From Trileptium ribeirensis (lineage: Eukaryota > Nematoda > Enoplea > Enoplida > Thoracostomopsidae), in NCBI GenBank assembly GCA_030248225.1, contig JASANE010030034.1, positions 107,558-171,557 on the forward strand: a DNA stretch of 64,000 nucleotides, written 5' to 3'. Shown piece after piece: positions 28,601 through 36,263 of the stretch. How positions within the stretch are numbered: position 1 is the first letter of the stretch; every line of letters begins with the position of its first letter. The translations under genes were made by a program, and so were the position numbers. The notes beneath the pieces were generated by a model. The model saw only the letters and a list, made by a program, of their open reading frames with translations, was not told the DNA's origin and did not search any database.

Positions 28601-31600
28601 TAAACAACATTAGTGGGGTAATGAAAAGCAGGTATGATGTATAAAACAATCGCAGTTTACAGCTGCTAATTAGTTGATTTTTCTGTATTCTACTAGCATT
28701 TCAGATATCATAACTATTTTATCGATGGCCTGATTTTTAAAAACAGCGCCAAGTTTCCTACTTAAAATTTAGCTCAGATTTAACAATAATTTGCGACCGG
28801 AACTTATATTTAAGCTTGTGGTTGCTGCCATATAAAAACGTAATAATTTTACCACTTTATAATACAGCTATGTCTAGAAGTAGCTGCAAAATTGCCGATT
28901 GAAATCAGACCATTTGGATTAAACGAAATTTTGATCGATTTCAATAATATTGGCGCAACTAGCATATGATACACATTAAAACTAAAGGGAGGCATAAAAA
29001 TTTCCCATAAATTTTCTGGATGCTACATAGAACTCAAGTTTGAAATGTTTGTGAGTGTATGAAAATTTGATGTTTCTTAGGATTTTCTTGGTGCTGGTCG
29101 TATAACGCAGTAATTCGTAATCTGAAAATTTGTGCATCTTTATATATTGCGCGCACACATTAAATTTATAGATGCAGCTAAAGCTTATAATTATAACTTT
29201 TGGGGACTAATTTTATTCTCCCTTCAGTTATAAAGTGGCATTTCTATAAATAAATTTCATTTCAAATTTATAAAATTCGATTAAACGAAATTCGGGTTGA
29301 TTGCGATTTCGATCGTTCTCGATAACAGTTATTTTTTGGCCAGGACTGTGGATATTTTCCATATAATTCTGTCACATTTTCGATATAACGCGAAATGTAA
29401 AAGCTGTTTTATATATGAAATTTTAGACTGTCAATTTCGGGAAATTTTATGAAATTTTGCACCGACACTTGGCTTTAAATTTATCTTTCATCCTGCCAAA
29501 ACTTCATATTTGGCCAGCAGGTCAACAGAAGTTCATTTTGTAAGTTAACCGTTGCGCTATAGTATTATAGAACTCTGTTCCAAGAACTACAGTGTCCGCT
29601 AGAAATAACCACCCTGTTAGCTTTCAGGACGTGCACATATTCATTTTGTAATTTCAACATACGCATGGAGTGGTTCTACTGTTGTGTATGTAAACAAGCA
29701 CTTCTAACATTATGCACTTGTCAAAACAGTTGACATAAAATTATTGTAATACGAAGATTATTTTGTCATTATTTTTCGAGTGCTCATATTTTATTTTATT
29801 GGGTGCGGGATTAATTTCATCGATTGACCTCGATCAGTTTTTCGCCATCATCGGTTGGCGGCACAATCCTCTGTTATTTATTGTTCCAATACAATTACTT
29901 AACCCTGAGTCATACCTATTCTATGTTTATGGTATATCAAAATATATATTATTGCGTCCACCAAAAGTCTAGAACGGTGAGGATTTTTCATCTTTAACGA
30001 ATTTGCATAAACCGTTAATTTTTTTCCCATTTAGGTCTCGGCGGCCTAGATCCTCTCCAGCTATCGCTAATGTTCCCATTTATGGCAGCAGCAGCCGCCA
30101 ATCCGCTTATGAATATTCCCGGATTCGGATTTCCATTACTGCCAAATATGCAACCGTTGGGCTCGCCACCGTCAGTGGCAGCTGGTAGATCTACTTCAGC
30201 GCTAGATGCAACAGGTAAGCTCCGTTTTTAAGATGACGTAACAAAATAACTATACTTCGGCTCACTGTAATCTTGTAACTGATTGACAGGCTATAGTTGC
30301 TTTGAAACTGTTTCAGTATTATTTGTGCTGGAACTATGTACTTAAGGATTTTCCACAAAGTCGGTTAAATGTTCAAGTCGTTTCAGTTTGGAGTGCCGGA
30401 TTAGAATAACCACGATTGGTATAGGCATTGTGTGCAATCGAACAGATTCTGATTAATTAAAACGAGTCGACCGCAGTAACTGTCATCTGAGTTCTGAAAG
30501 AAAACGGCACAAATTCGCGAGGGATAAAAGCGGTCACTTTTAAAGCTTATTTCCTTCAATATGATCAATTAGACCTCGTTTGATTGTCGGGTCATTTCAC
30601 GACACCATGTCGTTTTAGTCGGGGGGAGGGGTGCTAAATCGGCACTTTTTGGCCCATACCACCAGTCTTTTGGAAGGAAATTTAATGCTGCTGTGAGATG
30701 TAGTAATAGCATGTCCGACGGTCATAATGAGGTATGGTGGACCTATGTACCCCTAACATAGCAGGAGGGAGCCGGAGGCCTTCAAACCGGGTTGACCAAA
30801 TGAAGCCAAAAACACATGTCCCAATACAAACGTTCGCCGTATCGCTAGCACGTCATACATATATGAGTTTTTCATTTCAGAGTGATCCTTTGGTATTTGC
30901 TAATTTTTCCGCAAAAAACTTGGGAGTAAGCATCGACACTGAAGCTGACGTCAAGCTTCCGAAAATTTTTTTGTAGCGTGTAGCCCCCCCGGCTAAGGTC
31001 AACTCTGGCCGCTTGCATAAACTGGTAAATAACGTCAAAGTGCACTAGCGCCAAAAATGCTATATAACGGTAATCGTAATCAGTACACGTGTTATTGAAA
31101 AAAAGAATATCAGTGTCTGTCCAAGTGTTGTTTGCTTATGAGGTCGAAGGTCGTAAAGTGCCAAAACTGGGGTATGCAAAATGTAGCCCCCCCGACCTGA
31201 CGAAAATTAAATTTAAAAAAGCCTAATTTAGCATGCAGTCTTACAATAGGCTGGATAGAAACACAGTAACGCCCCACTAGAATCGACCAATGTATTAAAA
31301 AATTTTAATGAAATGTAGCCCCCCCCGACCGCATGTATAATAAAACAAACCGAAAGTCGCAAGAACCATATTAGTATATAAGTTCATCGTCATTGCACCA
31401 TGATATGGTGCCGTGCTGTTAACTGGGTAGCTAGGAAACCCTTTCTGCCTGCCCGCACATCTATTCTTCGCATTGTCTTTTGTATCATCACCTAAATGTA
31501 AGTTAAGCATAGATCCATTGTGTTTGTTTTACAGCAGCATCCTGTTAAAATAAATCTAGAATCTCTAGAAGTAGCTAAAATTTCACGCAATGTATGTTCT

Positions 31601-34600
31601 AGGAAGGTGTAGCCCCTCCTGTAGCAGGTTTCAGGTAGCTCGTTTTGCATAGCGACATCGATATTTGAAAAATTCAGGGTTTTTATGTCGGAAGGGGTCT
31701 AGACACTGTAAATACGAAAACGTTTCATTTTGGCTTCAAAAAGTGGTGTTTCAAAAGTACATGGTTTCGTGAAATGACCCTGTCGCCTTATGAGCGAAGC
31801 GAGCAGCGAACGATCAAAACCAATCAAAATTTCATAATAAAGTTGTATTTTGCCACGAGCGAGCAGCTGTCGATTGTGGCGAGTACAGTTTTGGTATCGT
31901 ATTAATAGCCTAGGTGTTAATTTACTTGTGAAATATGAATTAAAAGTTAAAACTTACATCCAAGAAAAAAAGTTTCATTTGAAACCAAATATTTGGCCAA
32001 ATTTAATGGAGACCCGTCTGTATAAACAAGCCGATTTAACTCCGCTCCTTTTAAGTTGAGTGAAGAGCGATGCGGATGGGACTAACCAACCCTCTTTCTG
32101 TTTAGGTCTTGCACTAGTTCCCTAGTTATTAAATCAATGTCATGGTGTTTATTTTCAAACGGTTATTCCAACAATATAATCACTAAAATTTTGTGCCTAA
32201 ATATAACATCACGATTAAATCCTCGACATTATTGATTGGACGCACTTTTTATGATATATAATGGGCTCTTATATTAGGTTCCTTGAAGACGGGCTGTAGT
32301 TCGGTTCCTGATAAGACTTGGATTTTGTCAGAGCGTAGTGTAACGTAAAGGACATTGTGTGTTGCATGAGTGAAACCTTTTAAATTCCGTCTGTGTGTGT
32401 GATCAGCCATAGCACGGGAACGAATAAGCCGGCATGGTCCATTTACCGTTTACTTCCCCGAGCGATTTTTTTGCGATCTGATTCCGGGGCCAAAGTGAGG
32501 GTTTTTACCCCATTTTCGTACCCTTCACGGTAGCAAGGTTATATTTATCTTATCTTCCGATTTTTTAGCTGTTTGGTTTATTTTATAGTAAGATGATAAA
32601 TTCCGATGCCTCATTTTTTGTTTTTCGATTAAGGCACCGGTTCTGGAGTTATGGGGTTTGAGGTGTGGCACACTCGTGGTTCCTTGACCAAAATCGGAAA
32701 AATTGTTTTGACGTCCTGGGCGGCTGAAACGTTTCACTTGAGGCTTTTCTGGCAGTTATTCGCCGCGGGAGGGGGGCATTTAAACTCGGGAATTTAAATC
32801 TCAAAATATCGCACTTAATCTTTTAAGATGTGATTCGGTAAAATTGTTAACAAAACACTTATGAAGTGTTGCCGACATACACAGTCGTGCTCGGAAATAT
32901 ATGCAACAAAGCAACCAATATTTCCATCGATTTTCATTAAACGACGTTGCATTGGGCTTCGTTCCGTTTTAAGTTAAGCGAAATTTCAGCCAGTTGGGAG
33001 TTCCAAAGGTTTCGATTAAACTTAGTTTCGGGTGATTGAGCTTTAACGTAAATAATTTTTTTCGTGAAAACAATCGATTTTTGTTTAATCTACGATGCGT
33101 TTTGGCAGTGGGTCATCATAAATGCGTCAGGACGCCATATAAAAAGAAGAGCCCCGAAATTTTTCACAGGGATCCGAAATTTGCATGGTTTTCTACACTC
33201 AAATTGAGAGGCAAAAATATTTTAATCATCAATGTATGTGAGCAGCTACAACAATTTAAGATACCTAATTGGCTAAAAATATACTTATTCGTAGATTCAT
33301 GTTTTTTCGTCAGTTTACTGATTAGTACTGTGCGGAACTGAAACGAGTTTTAGGGGATTTCTGCTGCTGGTATAAATCATCGATAACTTTGTGTCGTTCG
33401 CAAAACAAAATATTTAAAACTTTTTAATAATAAAATTTAAATAAAAAACAACTTTTTGAATATATTGTGCTCAGCATCAGTCCTGATATTTATTTCAAAT
33501 TATTGTGCGGTAAAATTCTAACAAACCACTTTGAAATCTTCGCATTGTTGTTCTTTGATCGCTCGCAATTCTTGTGTTAAGCCAACCTAGCCAGCGCGCT
33601 TCGAATAATTTTTGTTTTTCTTCCCATCCTCATCGTTACTAAATGTTTATATATAGTCAGTTATTGCTAATCAGATCAAAACTGTTCACATCATCACGCT
33701 GCACGATGATTAAAACGTGAAATTTTGCATTTTCGAACTTTTCAAAAATAAAGTTGATATTTTATTAGCGACAGTTTGTCGAATTTGTATAAAACAGATT
33801 ACGTTCGCGAACACTAATACCTAAAATATACCTAAAACCGATTTATTTATGACATCACTACTTCGCTAAATTTGAGAAGTTAAACAGATACTGTGCCGGA
33901 TTCGAAGCAAGCGAAATATTAGAACCATTATTCTGCAAAATTGTAAATAATGATTCTTGTTAAAATTGTTTTGTTATGAGTGAAAAATTTCAGGGATTTA
34001 AGTTTGATTTTCCCAAGTTTGGGCTATTGATTAATTAAGAGCAGTCTCAACTTCACAATTATGGAGGTTTTATAACACGTTGGTTATACAATAATTGCTG
34101 AAATCCACCATCCCAGTGATGTGTTTATGCGTGCAAACAAAAATATATTTTCGCACGAAGTTGTCTATGACGAAGCTCTTCTCGCAACGCCTGGTCGGTT
34201 TCAATTAGCTGACATGTTAGCTTGAAAACTAGATTATCTTATTCTAACTACTTGCTTGTTTGCTCATTTTGCCAGTATTTATTTATATTTTAGGTAGTTT
34301 GAGTCCAGCCGCTGCGCTTAGTTCGTATTTCGGCCCGTCCAGTAGTGGCAGCAGTGTGAACAATAATTCCGTGAGCAACGCAGCAGCGAAGTCGCCGGCG
34401 GCTGCTGCAGCTGTCCTTGCAGCCCAAGGTGCAATGCTGGACAGCATGATCAAAGCTCACACATCGACAATCAATTCTTCCGTGAGCAACGGCAGCTCTA
34501 GCAGCAAACGGGACGGCTCACCCAGAAACGTCGGCGCCGCAAAGTCTCCATTACTGTGCGCCTCGCCTGCAGCTTCCGTATCACAGCCTAAGCTACCGCA

Positions 34601-36263
34601 GATATCATCTACGAGCAATAGTTATAATAGTAGTAGCAGTGGATCGGTAACGATGGAGAAGACTTCAAAGGTGCCGCTATCGACAGCAGCCACAACAAGC
34701 TGCAGGGGCCCGCAACAACAACTACCAAACCCATTATTGTTTGAATCGCTGCTACAGCAACACGGCATTAGTAGTGATCAGCAACAAGGTTCATTATCGG
34801 ACGTTGACCAACAAAAGGCACTCCTAATGTCAATGTTTGGATCGGCGTTCGTAATGGACCCATCAGGTTCGATAGCACCGAAGAGCAGCAGCAGTTTCGG
34901 TGGCAAAAACTCAAGGCATCGAGATCAAATGCAACAACAGCAGCACGAAACTAAATCACAGAAACAGCATCAGGAACAGCTTTTCAACAATCCAGCATTG
35001 TTGGCGAGTGCAATTGCTGCTCTGTCAAACTTTGATCCATTGGGCACAAAACCTGGTTGTAGCAGTCCGTCAGTAAATCCAGGAACTCAATCTGTTTCAC
35101 TCGGAGCAGCTAGCGGCACCGTGAGTGCTTCGACGACTGCCACCACGACCGTTACGTCAGCGACTTCAGCATCGACTGGTCCTTTTAGTGCAGTTGGTAG
35201 ATTAAGTAACAAGCGAAACGCACAACGGGAAGAGGAACAGCAAAAACTGATATCGTCACTAGCGCCGTCCATTTTTGGTGGGGGAGTTTGTTCGCCTGAT
35301 TTTTCGCAAGGCGTCAACCCGTTTATGGCTGCGGCTATGGCTTCGGGTCTATTCACGCCCGAAATGCTGTTTTCGTCAGCACCACTAGGTACGTCTGGAA
35401 GCGGAAGTTTGCGGTTGGAGCAAGGCGAAAAAATGCAACAACATTTAGTACAGCAGCAGCAACGGCTTTTGCAGAAGCAATTACAGCAGCAACAGCGGCA
35501 AGAAGAACAGCAGCTTTTGAAACAGGAGCAGCAAGAAAAAGACAAGCAACAAATGAAGAAGCAAAAAAGGCATCATCAGCAGCAAGAGCATGATCAACTC
35601 GCTGCGCTAGCACAGTTGCAGGCATTGTTGGAACTTCAACAACAGCAACAGCAGCAACAACGTCAGAAACAACGTTCGTCTAATAGTGGAAGTGGTGAGC
35701 TTCGAGATCGTCCGGTGTTGCGCGGTGAAGCTACCGTTAACGCTACGGCTGCTGCACTGTTGTCTGCTGCTGCAACAAGTAGCAATTTCGGCATTCCAAA
35801 TATTACCGGTGCCACATCATGTTCGTCATCAACAACAGCAGCAACAACAATCGCAAGCGACATTTATAGTAACGCTTCGGCGACTACAGAGCAGCAGCAT
35901 ATGGCAGCTGCGGCGGCACATTTTGCCTCGCTTATGGGAGGTCTTGGATTACCGCAACAAGCCGGCCTGCGTCCGTCCGATCCAAAACTGCTGAACGATT
36001 CCGGGGTTGGCGCTCGCCAACTACGGTCTGATTGCGGAATTACGAGTGTTGCTTCAGCGGTATCAGCTGGTGAGCTAGATTTAAGTAAGAAGAAAGTTTC
36101 AACGAGCACTTACAGCTCAACAGCTACAAGTACTAAAAATGCAACTAGCACCACATCGGGGTCGAAGTCAAAGCTTCATGCCGTTGTGAACAAGCTGCTG
36201 TCAGAGAGTGCCACAACAGCAGCTGCCGCCGAAGCTACTACGACTAAATCCAATCAGAGCTGA
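1614..36263 (+). CDS. Kismet/CHD6-9-type chromatin remodeller, C-terminal part, 11 exons
   Basis: Whole gene model; exons are listed separately. Joining 1614-1688, 4693-5127, 13197-13332, 16130-16302, 19413-19731, 21345-21574, 23904-24025, 25531-25693, 27092-27782, 30035-30214 and 34294-36263 gives one uninterrupted frame of about 1,497 residues with a TGA stop. All ten introns are GT-AG and every donor phase matches the next acceptor (0,0,1,0,1,0,2,0,1,1). Two BRK domains in tandem are the hallmark of subfamily III CHD proteins (Drosophila Kismet, vertebrate CHD6-9), which are nuclear ATP-dependent nucleosome remodellers. The order of landmarks before and after the BRK pair also fits that family. 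The ATPase motor, chromodomains and SANT-SLIDE region are not in the window and should lie upstream. The symbol kis or chd7 would fit, but orthology within the family cannot be settled here. Confidence 0.9.
1689..4692 (+). other. Intron (3.0 kb)
   Basis: GTACAG...TTAG intron of the CHD gene. It holds a G/C-rich imperfect inverted repeat at about 1935-2360 and a short G-rich block near 3300-3360 (TGTTCATTCTCGGG) that recurs at about 20110. A piece at about 3450 (TTAAGTCACCCTGAGGCTG) is shared with the 293-bp array at 25.8-26.9 kb. The rest is AT-rich without identifiable features. Confidence 0.75.
1935..2360. repeat. Imperfect inverted repeat, G/C-rich arms
   Basis: The left arm (from about 1940: TGGGCTCT, then GGGGGCCCCTGG, CCCCCTGGTTC, GAAC.GG) is matched in reverse complement near 2250-2355 (CCAGGGG, GAACCAGGGGG, GGAGAGCCCA). 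Arms are about 100 bp with many mismatches, separated by an AT-rich centre. This looks like an old foldback or MITE. Target duplication not seen. Confidence 0.4.
4693..5127 (+). CDS. CHD gene exon: post-WPK segment and Ser/Thr-rich linker
   Basis: Acceptor CATTAG ends at 4692, donor GTACGT starts at 5128, 145 codons, phase 0 to 0. The first 21 codons (ERTLVLRCQNLC...GYWP) align with the family pattern DRVLINR.D..C..VL.G.WP of CHD6-9 proteins. The rest is low-complexity: Ala, Ser and Thr rich, with two MTP sites (SRPMTPD and RSMTPVE) that look like proline-directed phosphorylation sites. This part is likely disordered and has no recognisable domain. The downstream frame continues nine codons into the intron to a stop, which argues for the donor chosen. 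Confidence 0.85.
8815..9470. repeat. Degenerate tandem repeat, ~163-172 bp unit
   Basis: The anchor CGTCGGGTTT, followed by a TCCGAC-like sequence, occurs at about 8821, 8993 (CATCGGG), 9163 and 9326, spaced 172, 170 and 163 bp. Between the anchors a second conserved block (GAAACTGCGA.AGTTTC with ATTCCTGG) occurs at about 8898, 9064 and, weaker, 9236. At least four diverged units. Confidence 0.6.
10025..10170. repeat. Short inverted repeat, 16-bp perfect arms
   Basis: AAGTGTGGACAGGGAG at 10025-10040 is reverse-complemented exactly at 10155-10170 with a 114-bp spacer. No flanking target duplication was noticed, so its origin is unclear. Confidence 0.6.
10411..10445. repeat. Palindromic hairpin sequence
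   Basis: CGGCC, then AAAGTGCTTA, pairs with TAAGCACTTT, then GGCCG. It could form a near-complete 35-nt hairpin. It lies in an AT-rich stretch that also has TCGGCCGAA near 10495. Confidence 0.55.
12678..13045. repeat. Hairpin minisatellite, 9 units of 36-48 bp
   Basis: Nine units each begin GTTG and contain a short dyad: GACCA...TGGTC in most, GTCCA...TGGAC in the two units at 12772 and 12817. Stem starts are near 12681, 12729, 12772, 12817, 12861, 12906, 12942, 12978 and 13022; loops are 6-8 nt. Stem length is 5-7 bp, and the first unit has TGACCAC...GTGGTCA. Units six and nine have mismatched stems. Long open frames over it are repeat by-products. Confidence 0.85.
13054..13079. repeat. Single 26-bp dyad next to the hairpin minisatellite
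   Basis: GTAACGATCC, then GTAT, then GGATC and TGTTAC forms an imperfect palindrome. Size and ends (GTAAC...GTTAC) resemble the palindromic units at 47.88-48.09 kb. Confidence 0.4.
13197..13332 (+). CDS. CHD gene exon: basic RGRGRK patch
   Basis: Acceptor TTTTTAG ends at 13196 and donor GTAGCA starts at 13333. It starts in phase 0 and ends one base into a codon, which the next exon completes to GAA. It encodes KLEVCRQRSSRVGRGRGRKP followed by a Ser/Asn-rich run. The RGRGRK patch corresponds in position to the KRRRGRRK basic cluster ahead of the BRK domains in CHD7-type proteins and resembles an AT-hook core or a nuclear localisation signal. The phase match to the exon at 16130 across a 2.8-kb intron is the main support. 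Confidence 0.82.
13563..13837. mobile_element. Tc1/mariner-type MITE, TA-flanked
   Basis: 275 bp between two TA dinucleotides. The left end CAGTCATGGTCAGGAATAA matches the reverse complement of the right end (CAGTGCCGGCCAAAAATAA) with a few mismatches. There is no transposase, and the interior is built of GATCGATTTTGATT-like words. TA target and CAGT ends are typical of the Tc1/mariner superfamily. Related ends are seen at 22.2, 23.56 and, partly, 29.34 kb. Confidence 0.65.
14395..14805. repeat. Dispersed repeat A, copy 1
   Basis: Shares ordered blocks with 32320-32690 in the same orientation: TTTTAAATTCCGTCTGTGTG, GATCAGCC, CCCCGAGCG, ACCCTTCACG, TTTTTGTTTTTCGATTAAGG, GGAGTTATGGGG, TGGTTCCTT. 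Moderate divergence suggests an old element. No coding potential. Confidence 0.8.
16130..16302 (+). CDS. CHD gene exon: helical, Gln-rich segment
   Basis: Acceptor ACTTTAG ends at 16129, donor GTAAGA starts at 16303. The first two bases complete a codon from the previous exon, giving DERVRALLHQTFLQQLEGLA, then LEQQQQQ and a Ser/Leu-rich end (SNLLNLSRKLL). The start is amphipathic and probably helical. There is no named domain. It sits between the basic patch and the BRK pair, a part of the protein that is poorly conserved in the family. Confidence 0.82.
16303..19412 (+). other. Intron (3.1 kb)
   Basis: Its first half is mostly the dispersed element at 16460-17850. The second half is AT-rich with G-rich patches (18395-18430, 18710-18745, 18900-18970, 19150-19300; words such as GGGGGA and TGAACC) belonging to a family also seen at 3.3 and 20.1-20.4 kb. 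No open frame there looks coding. Confidence 0.7.
16460..17850 (+). mobile_element. Dispersed element with internal ~160-bp tandem units, copy 1
   Basis: One end has CGAGGGTGAAAC followed by GAACGAG; the other has GAACAAA, GAAATCC, and TAGCGC...CAGTGGAA. Both ends recur in reverse complement at 51640-53000. Inside are about five units marked by GATAACCAAA...ATTCAGC at about 16681, 16850, 17001, 17162 and 17370. Each is followed by GAAGACA, ATTCTG.AAATC.GGTTC and CATTGA.CC. No transposase frame was found. It could be a non-autonomous Helitron-like or other DNA element; termini are not sharp enough to say. Confidence 0.7.
19413..19731 (+). CDS. CHD gene exon: Ser/Thr/Pro-rich linker before BRK1
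   Basis: Acceptor ATTTTAG ends at 19412 and donor GTTAGT starts at 19732. Phase 0 start, phase 1 end. About 106 residues rich in Ser, Thr, Ala and Lys (STPTPPTSKT...), closing with FDPDKPLPFGDLLAMASLPP. The final base G is completed by AT of the next exon to give Asp, producing PPDTPVPVVNL. This matches the acidic DPDTRIPVINL lead-in to the first BRK domain in vertebrate homologues. A 91-codon antisense open frame over this exon is a shadow. Confidence 0.87.
19732..21344 (+). other. Intron (1.6 kb)
   Basis: Contains a stretch of CACACGCACGC-like words at 19855-19985 and a G-rich block at 20080-20430 (TGTTCATTCTCGGG, GAACATGGGG) related to the block at about 3300. The 118-codon open frame at 20318 lies over this repeat and has no domain. 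The remainder is unremarkable. Confidence 0.7.
21345..21574 (+). CDS. CHD gene exon: first BRK domain
   Basis: Acceptor AATTTTAG ends at 21344 and donor GTAAGT (perfect consensus) starts at 21575. The exon opens with the first BRK domain: VPVVNLKDGRRLIGNDAP, then LRNLAQWLSDHPNYIIDMP. It has the family signature of I/V-P-V-x-N, G-x-x-L-x-G-x-x-A-P, and W-L-x-x-H-P. BRK domains of about 45 residues occur in Brahma and Kismet-type remodellers and are thought to be protein-binding. The rest is Pro/Ser-rich linker ending KSN. This exon gives the clearest family identification. Confidence 0.95.
22202..22365. mobile_element. TA-flanked MITE, CAGT termini
   Basis: Left end CAGTCTCGCAGAAAATAATC; reverse complement of right end CAGTCACGTTCAGAAATAAA; TA on each side. 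The interior has repeated TTCGCGAA words (TCGCGAATTGTTCGC, GTTCGCGAATAATTCG). 164 bp, no gene. Confidence 0.55.
23562..23706. mobile_element. TA-flanked MITE, CAGT termini
   Basis: Left end CAGTTACGGACAGAAATATA and reverse-complemented right end CAGTCACGGAAAGCAATACA match over about 26 bp with around five differences. TA on each side, 145 bp. Same family as 22202-22365, sharing GTTCGCGAATAA and CAGCTGTT. Confidence 0.65.
23904..24025 (+). CDS. CHD gene exon: linker between the BRK domains
   Basis: Acceptor TTTTTTAG ends at 23903. Donor GTTAGT starts at 24026, leaving the last codon two bases long. It reads IETGEFALTSQSGSKLNSIL, then PVSALLGSSLSGTTTATGDS. The two leftover bases AA plus C of the next exon give Asn in any of the three possible acceptors there. 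An open frame runs on into the intron, but only the 24026 donor has the phase required by the second BRK exon. Confidence 0.8.
24026..25530 (+). other. Intron (1.5 kb)
   Basis: No repeats or coding signals recognised beyond the tandem CAG acceptor at its end. Open frames at 24044, 24082 and 24867 lack any domain signature. Confidence 0.7.
25531..25693 (+). CDS. CHD gene exon: second BRK domain, tandem CAG acceptors
   Basis: The pyrimidine tract ends TTTCAGCAGCAGCG. The first AG puts the exon start at 25531; starts at 25534 or 25537 are equally in frame and would drop one or two Ser codons. The donor GTTTGC at 25694 is weak. The exon encodes VTLDERIPMINRKTGQCLSG, then APTLKYLSGWLDKNPDWDI, a full BRK fold signature, followed by NSQVVGLVRIQ. 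The pair with the exon at 21345 reproduces the tandem BRK layout of Kismet and CHD7-9. The exon ends in phase 0 at Gln, joining DKLTPKLL of the next exon. Confidence 0.93.
25694..27091 (+). other. Intron (1.4 kb), mostly tandem array
   Basis: Filled almost entirely by the 4 x 293-bp array described separately, plus about 150 bp of A/G-rich sequence before the next acceptor. Confidence 0.8.
25768..26937. repeat. 293-bp tandem repeat, 4 copies
   Basis: The anchor TTGCTGCAAAAACTTTTG occurs at 25773, 26065, 26358 and 26651 (292-293 bp apart); the last unit closes with CAGGAGGCAGAAA at 26937. Copies differ by few substitutions. Each unit includes TTAAGTCACCCTGAGGCTG (one copy has CAGCC for CACCC), a piece also found alone at about 3450. 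It starts about 75 bp after the donor of the BRK2 exon. Confidence 0.95.
27092..27782 (+). CDS. CHD gene exon: Ser- and Gln-rich region after BRK2
   Basis: Acceptor TTTTTTTCAG ends at 27091 and donor GTGAGC starts at 27783 (phase 1). The first residues DKLTPKLLSRLYIGSIPL fit the conserved segment that follows BRK2 in the family (a short helix ending D/S-R-L-L-x-G). The remainder, about 210 residues, is low complexity: serine runs, then Q-runs broken by Leu, His and Lys (positions 27335-27410 and 27470-27495), encoded by mixed CAG and CAA codons. It is probably disordered. Antisense and out-of-frame open frames here are by-products of the biased composition. Confidence 0.9.
27783..30034 (+). 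other. Intron (2.3 kb)
   Basis: Contains G-rich sequence at 28030-28110, the 47-bp AT repeat at 28417-28558, and a possible decayed CAGT-ended element at about 28865-29348 (right end like the MITE at 13.56 kb). Otherwise AT-rich without recognised features. Confidence 0.7.
28417..28558. repeat. 47-bp AT-only tandem repeat, ~3 copies
   Basis: GTAATAATATATATAATAAA recurs at 28434, 28481 and 28528, each 47 bp apart, in a sequence made almost only of A and T. Antisense frames rich in Tyr and Ile over it are artefacts. Confidence 0.9.
30035..30214 (+). CDS. CHD gene exon: hydrophobic GL.GLDPLQL segment
   Basis: Acceptor CATTTAG ends at 30034 and donor GTAAGC starts at 30215, phase 1 on both sides, so the exon is a 60-codon symmetrical unit. 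It encodes GLGGLDPLQLSLMFPFMAAA, then AANPLMNIPGFGFPLLPN and a short Ser/Ala tail. Leu, Met, Phe and Gly rich segments with NPL motifs are typical of the C-terminal third of CHD7-9. Because both flanking phases are equal, skipping this exon would keep the frame. Confidence 0.9.
30589..31780. mobile_element. Non-autonomous DNA transposon, 1192 bp, TGTC target duplication
   Basis: Left end GGGTCATTTCACGACACCAT and the reverse complement of the right end GGGTCATTTCACGAAACCAT differ at one of 20 bases. They are flanked by TGTC at 30585-30588 and 31781-31784. No transposase frame inside. The interior has four TGTAGCCCC(CCC) blocks (about 30980, 31184, 31315, 31608). A 4-bp duplication narrows the possible superfamilies, but I do not assign one. 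Confidence 0.8.
32320..32690. repeat. Dispersed repeat A, copy 2
   Basis: Second copy of the element at 14395-14805, same orientation, with blocks in the same order and similar spacing. Both copies lie in introns of the CHD gene. Confidence 0.8.
34294..36263 (+). CDS. CHD gene terminal exon: polyQ-rich C-terminus
   Basis: Acceptor TATTTTAG ends at 34293; the TGA stop is 36261-36263, giving about 656 residues from one exon. In order: Ser/Ala-rich start (GSLSPAAALSSYFG), several Ala runs, GVNPFMAAAMASGLFTPEM near codon 350, which mirrors the NPF....APGLF..SM segment near the C-terminus of vertebrate CHD7-9, then polyglutamine and charged Q/K/E blocks (about 35440-35670). These are followed by Ala/Thr runs, LMGGLGLPQQAGLRP, and ELDLSKKK near codon 600. 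The DLS core resembles PxDLS-type co-repressor docking motifs, but without the Pro. The C-terminus is Ser/Thr/Ala rich. The animal homologues I know do not carry such long polyQ at this place. Confidence 0.93.

Larger units (their letters stand above)
30215..34293 (+). other. Last intron (4.1 kb)
   Basis: Holds the terminal-inverted-repeat element at 30589-31780 and dispersed repeat A copy 2 (32320-32690). It also has a stretch at about 33780-33830 (GTCGAATTTG, TTCGCGAACACTAA) resembling the repeat that hosts the piggyBac insertion. No further exon is required by phase. Confidence 0.75.

Noticed and set aside
29763..29972. Hydrophobic 69-codon frame before exon 30035
   Set aside because: Intronic, with no splice compatibility with the neighbouring exons, which already join in phase.
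35087..35545. 152-codon minus-strand frame rich in Cys over the last exon
   Set aside because: It is the antisense of CAG/CAA glutamine codons and Ser-rich sequence of the CHD gene; the Cys runs come from reading GCTGCT and TGTTGC repeats.
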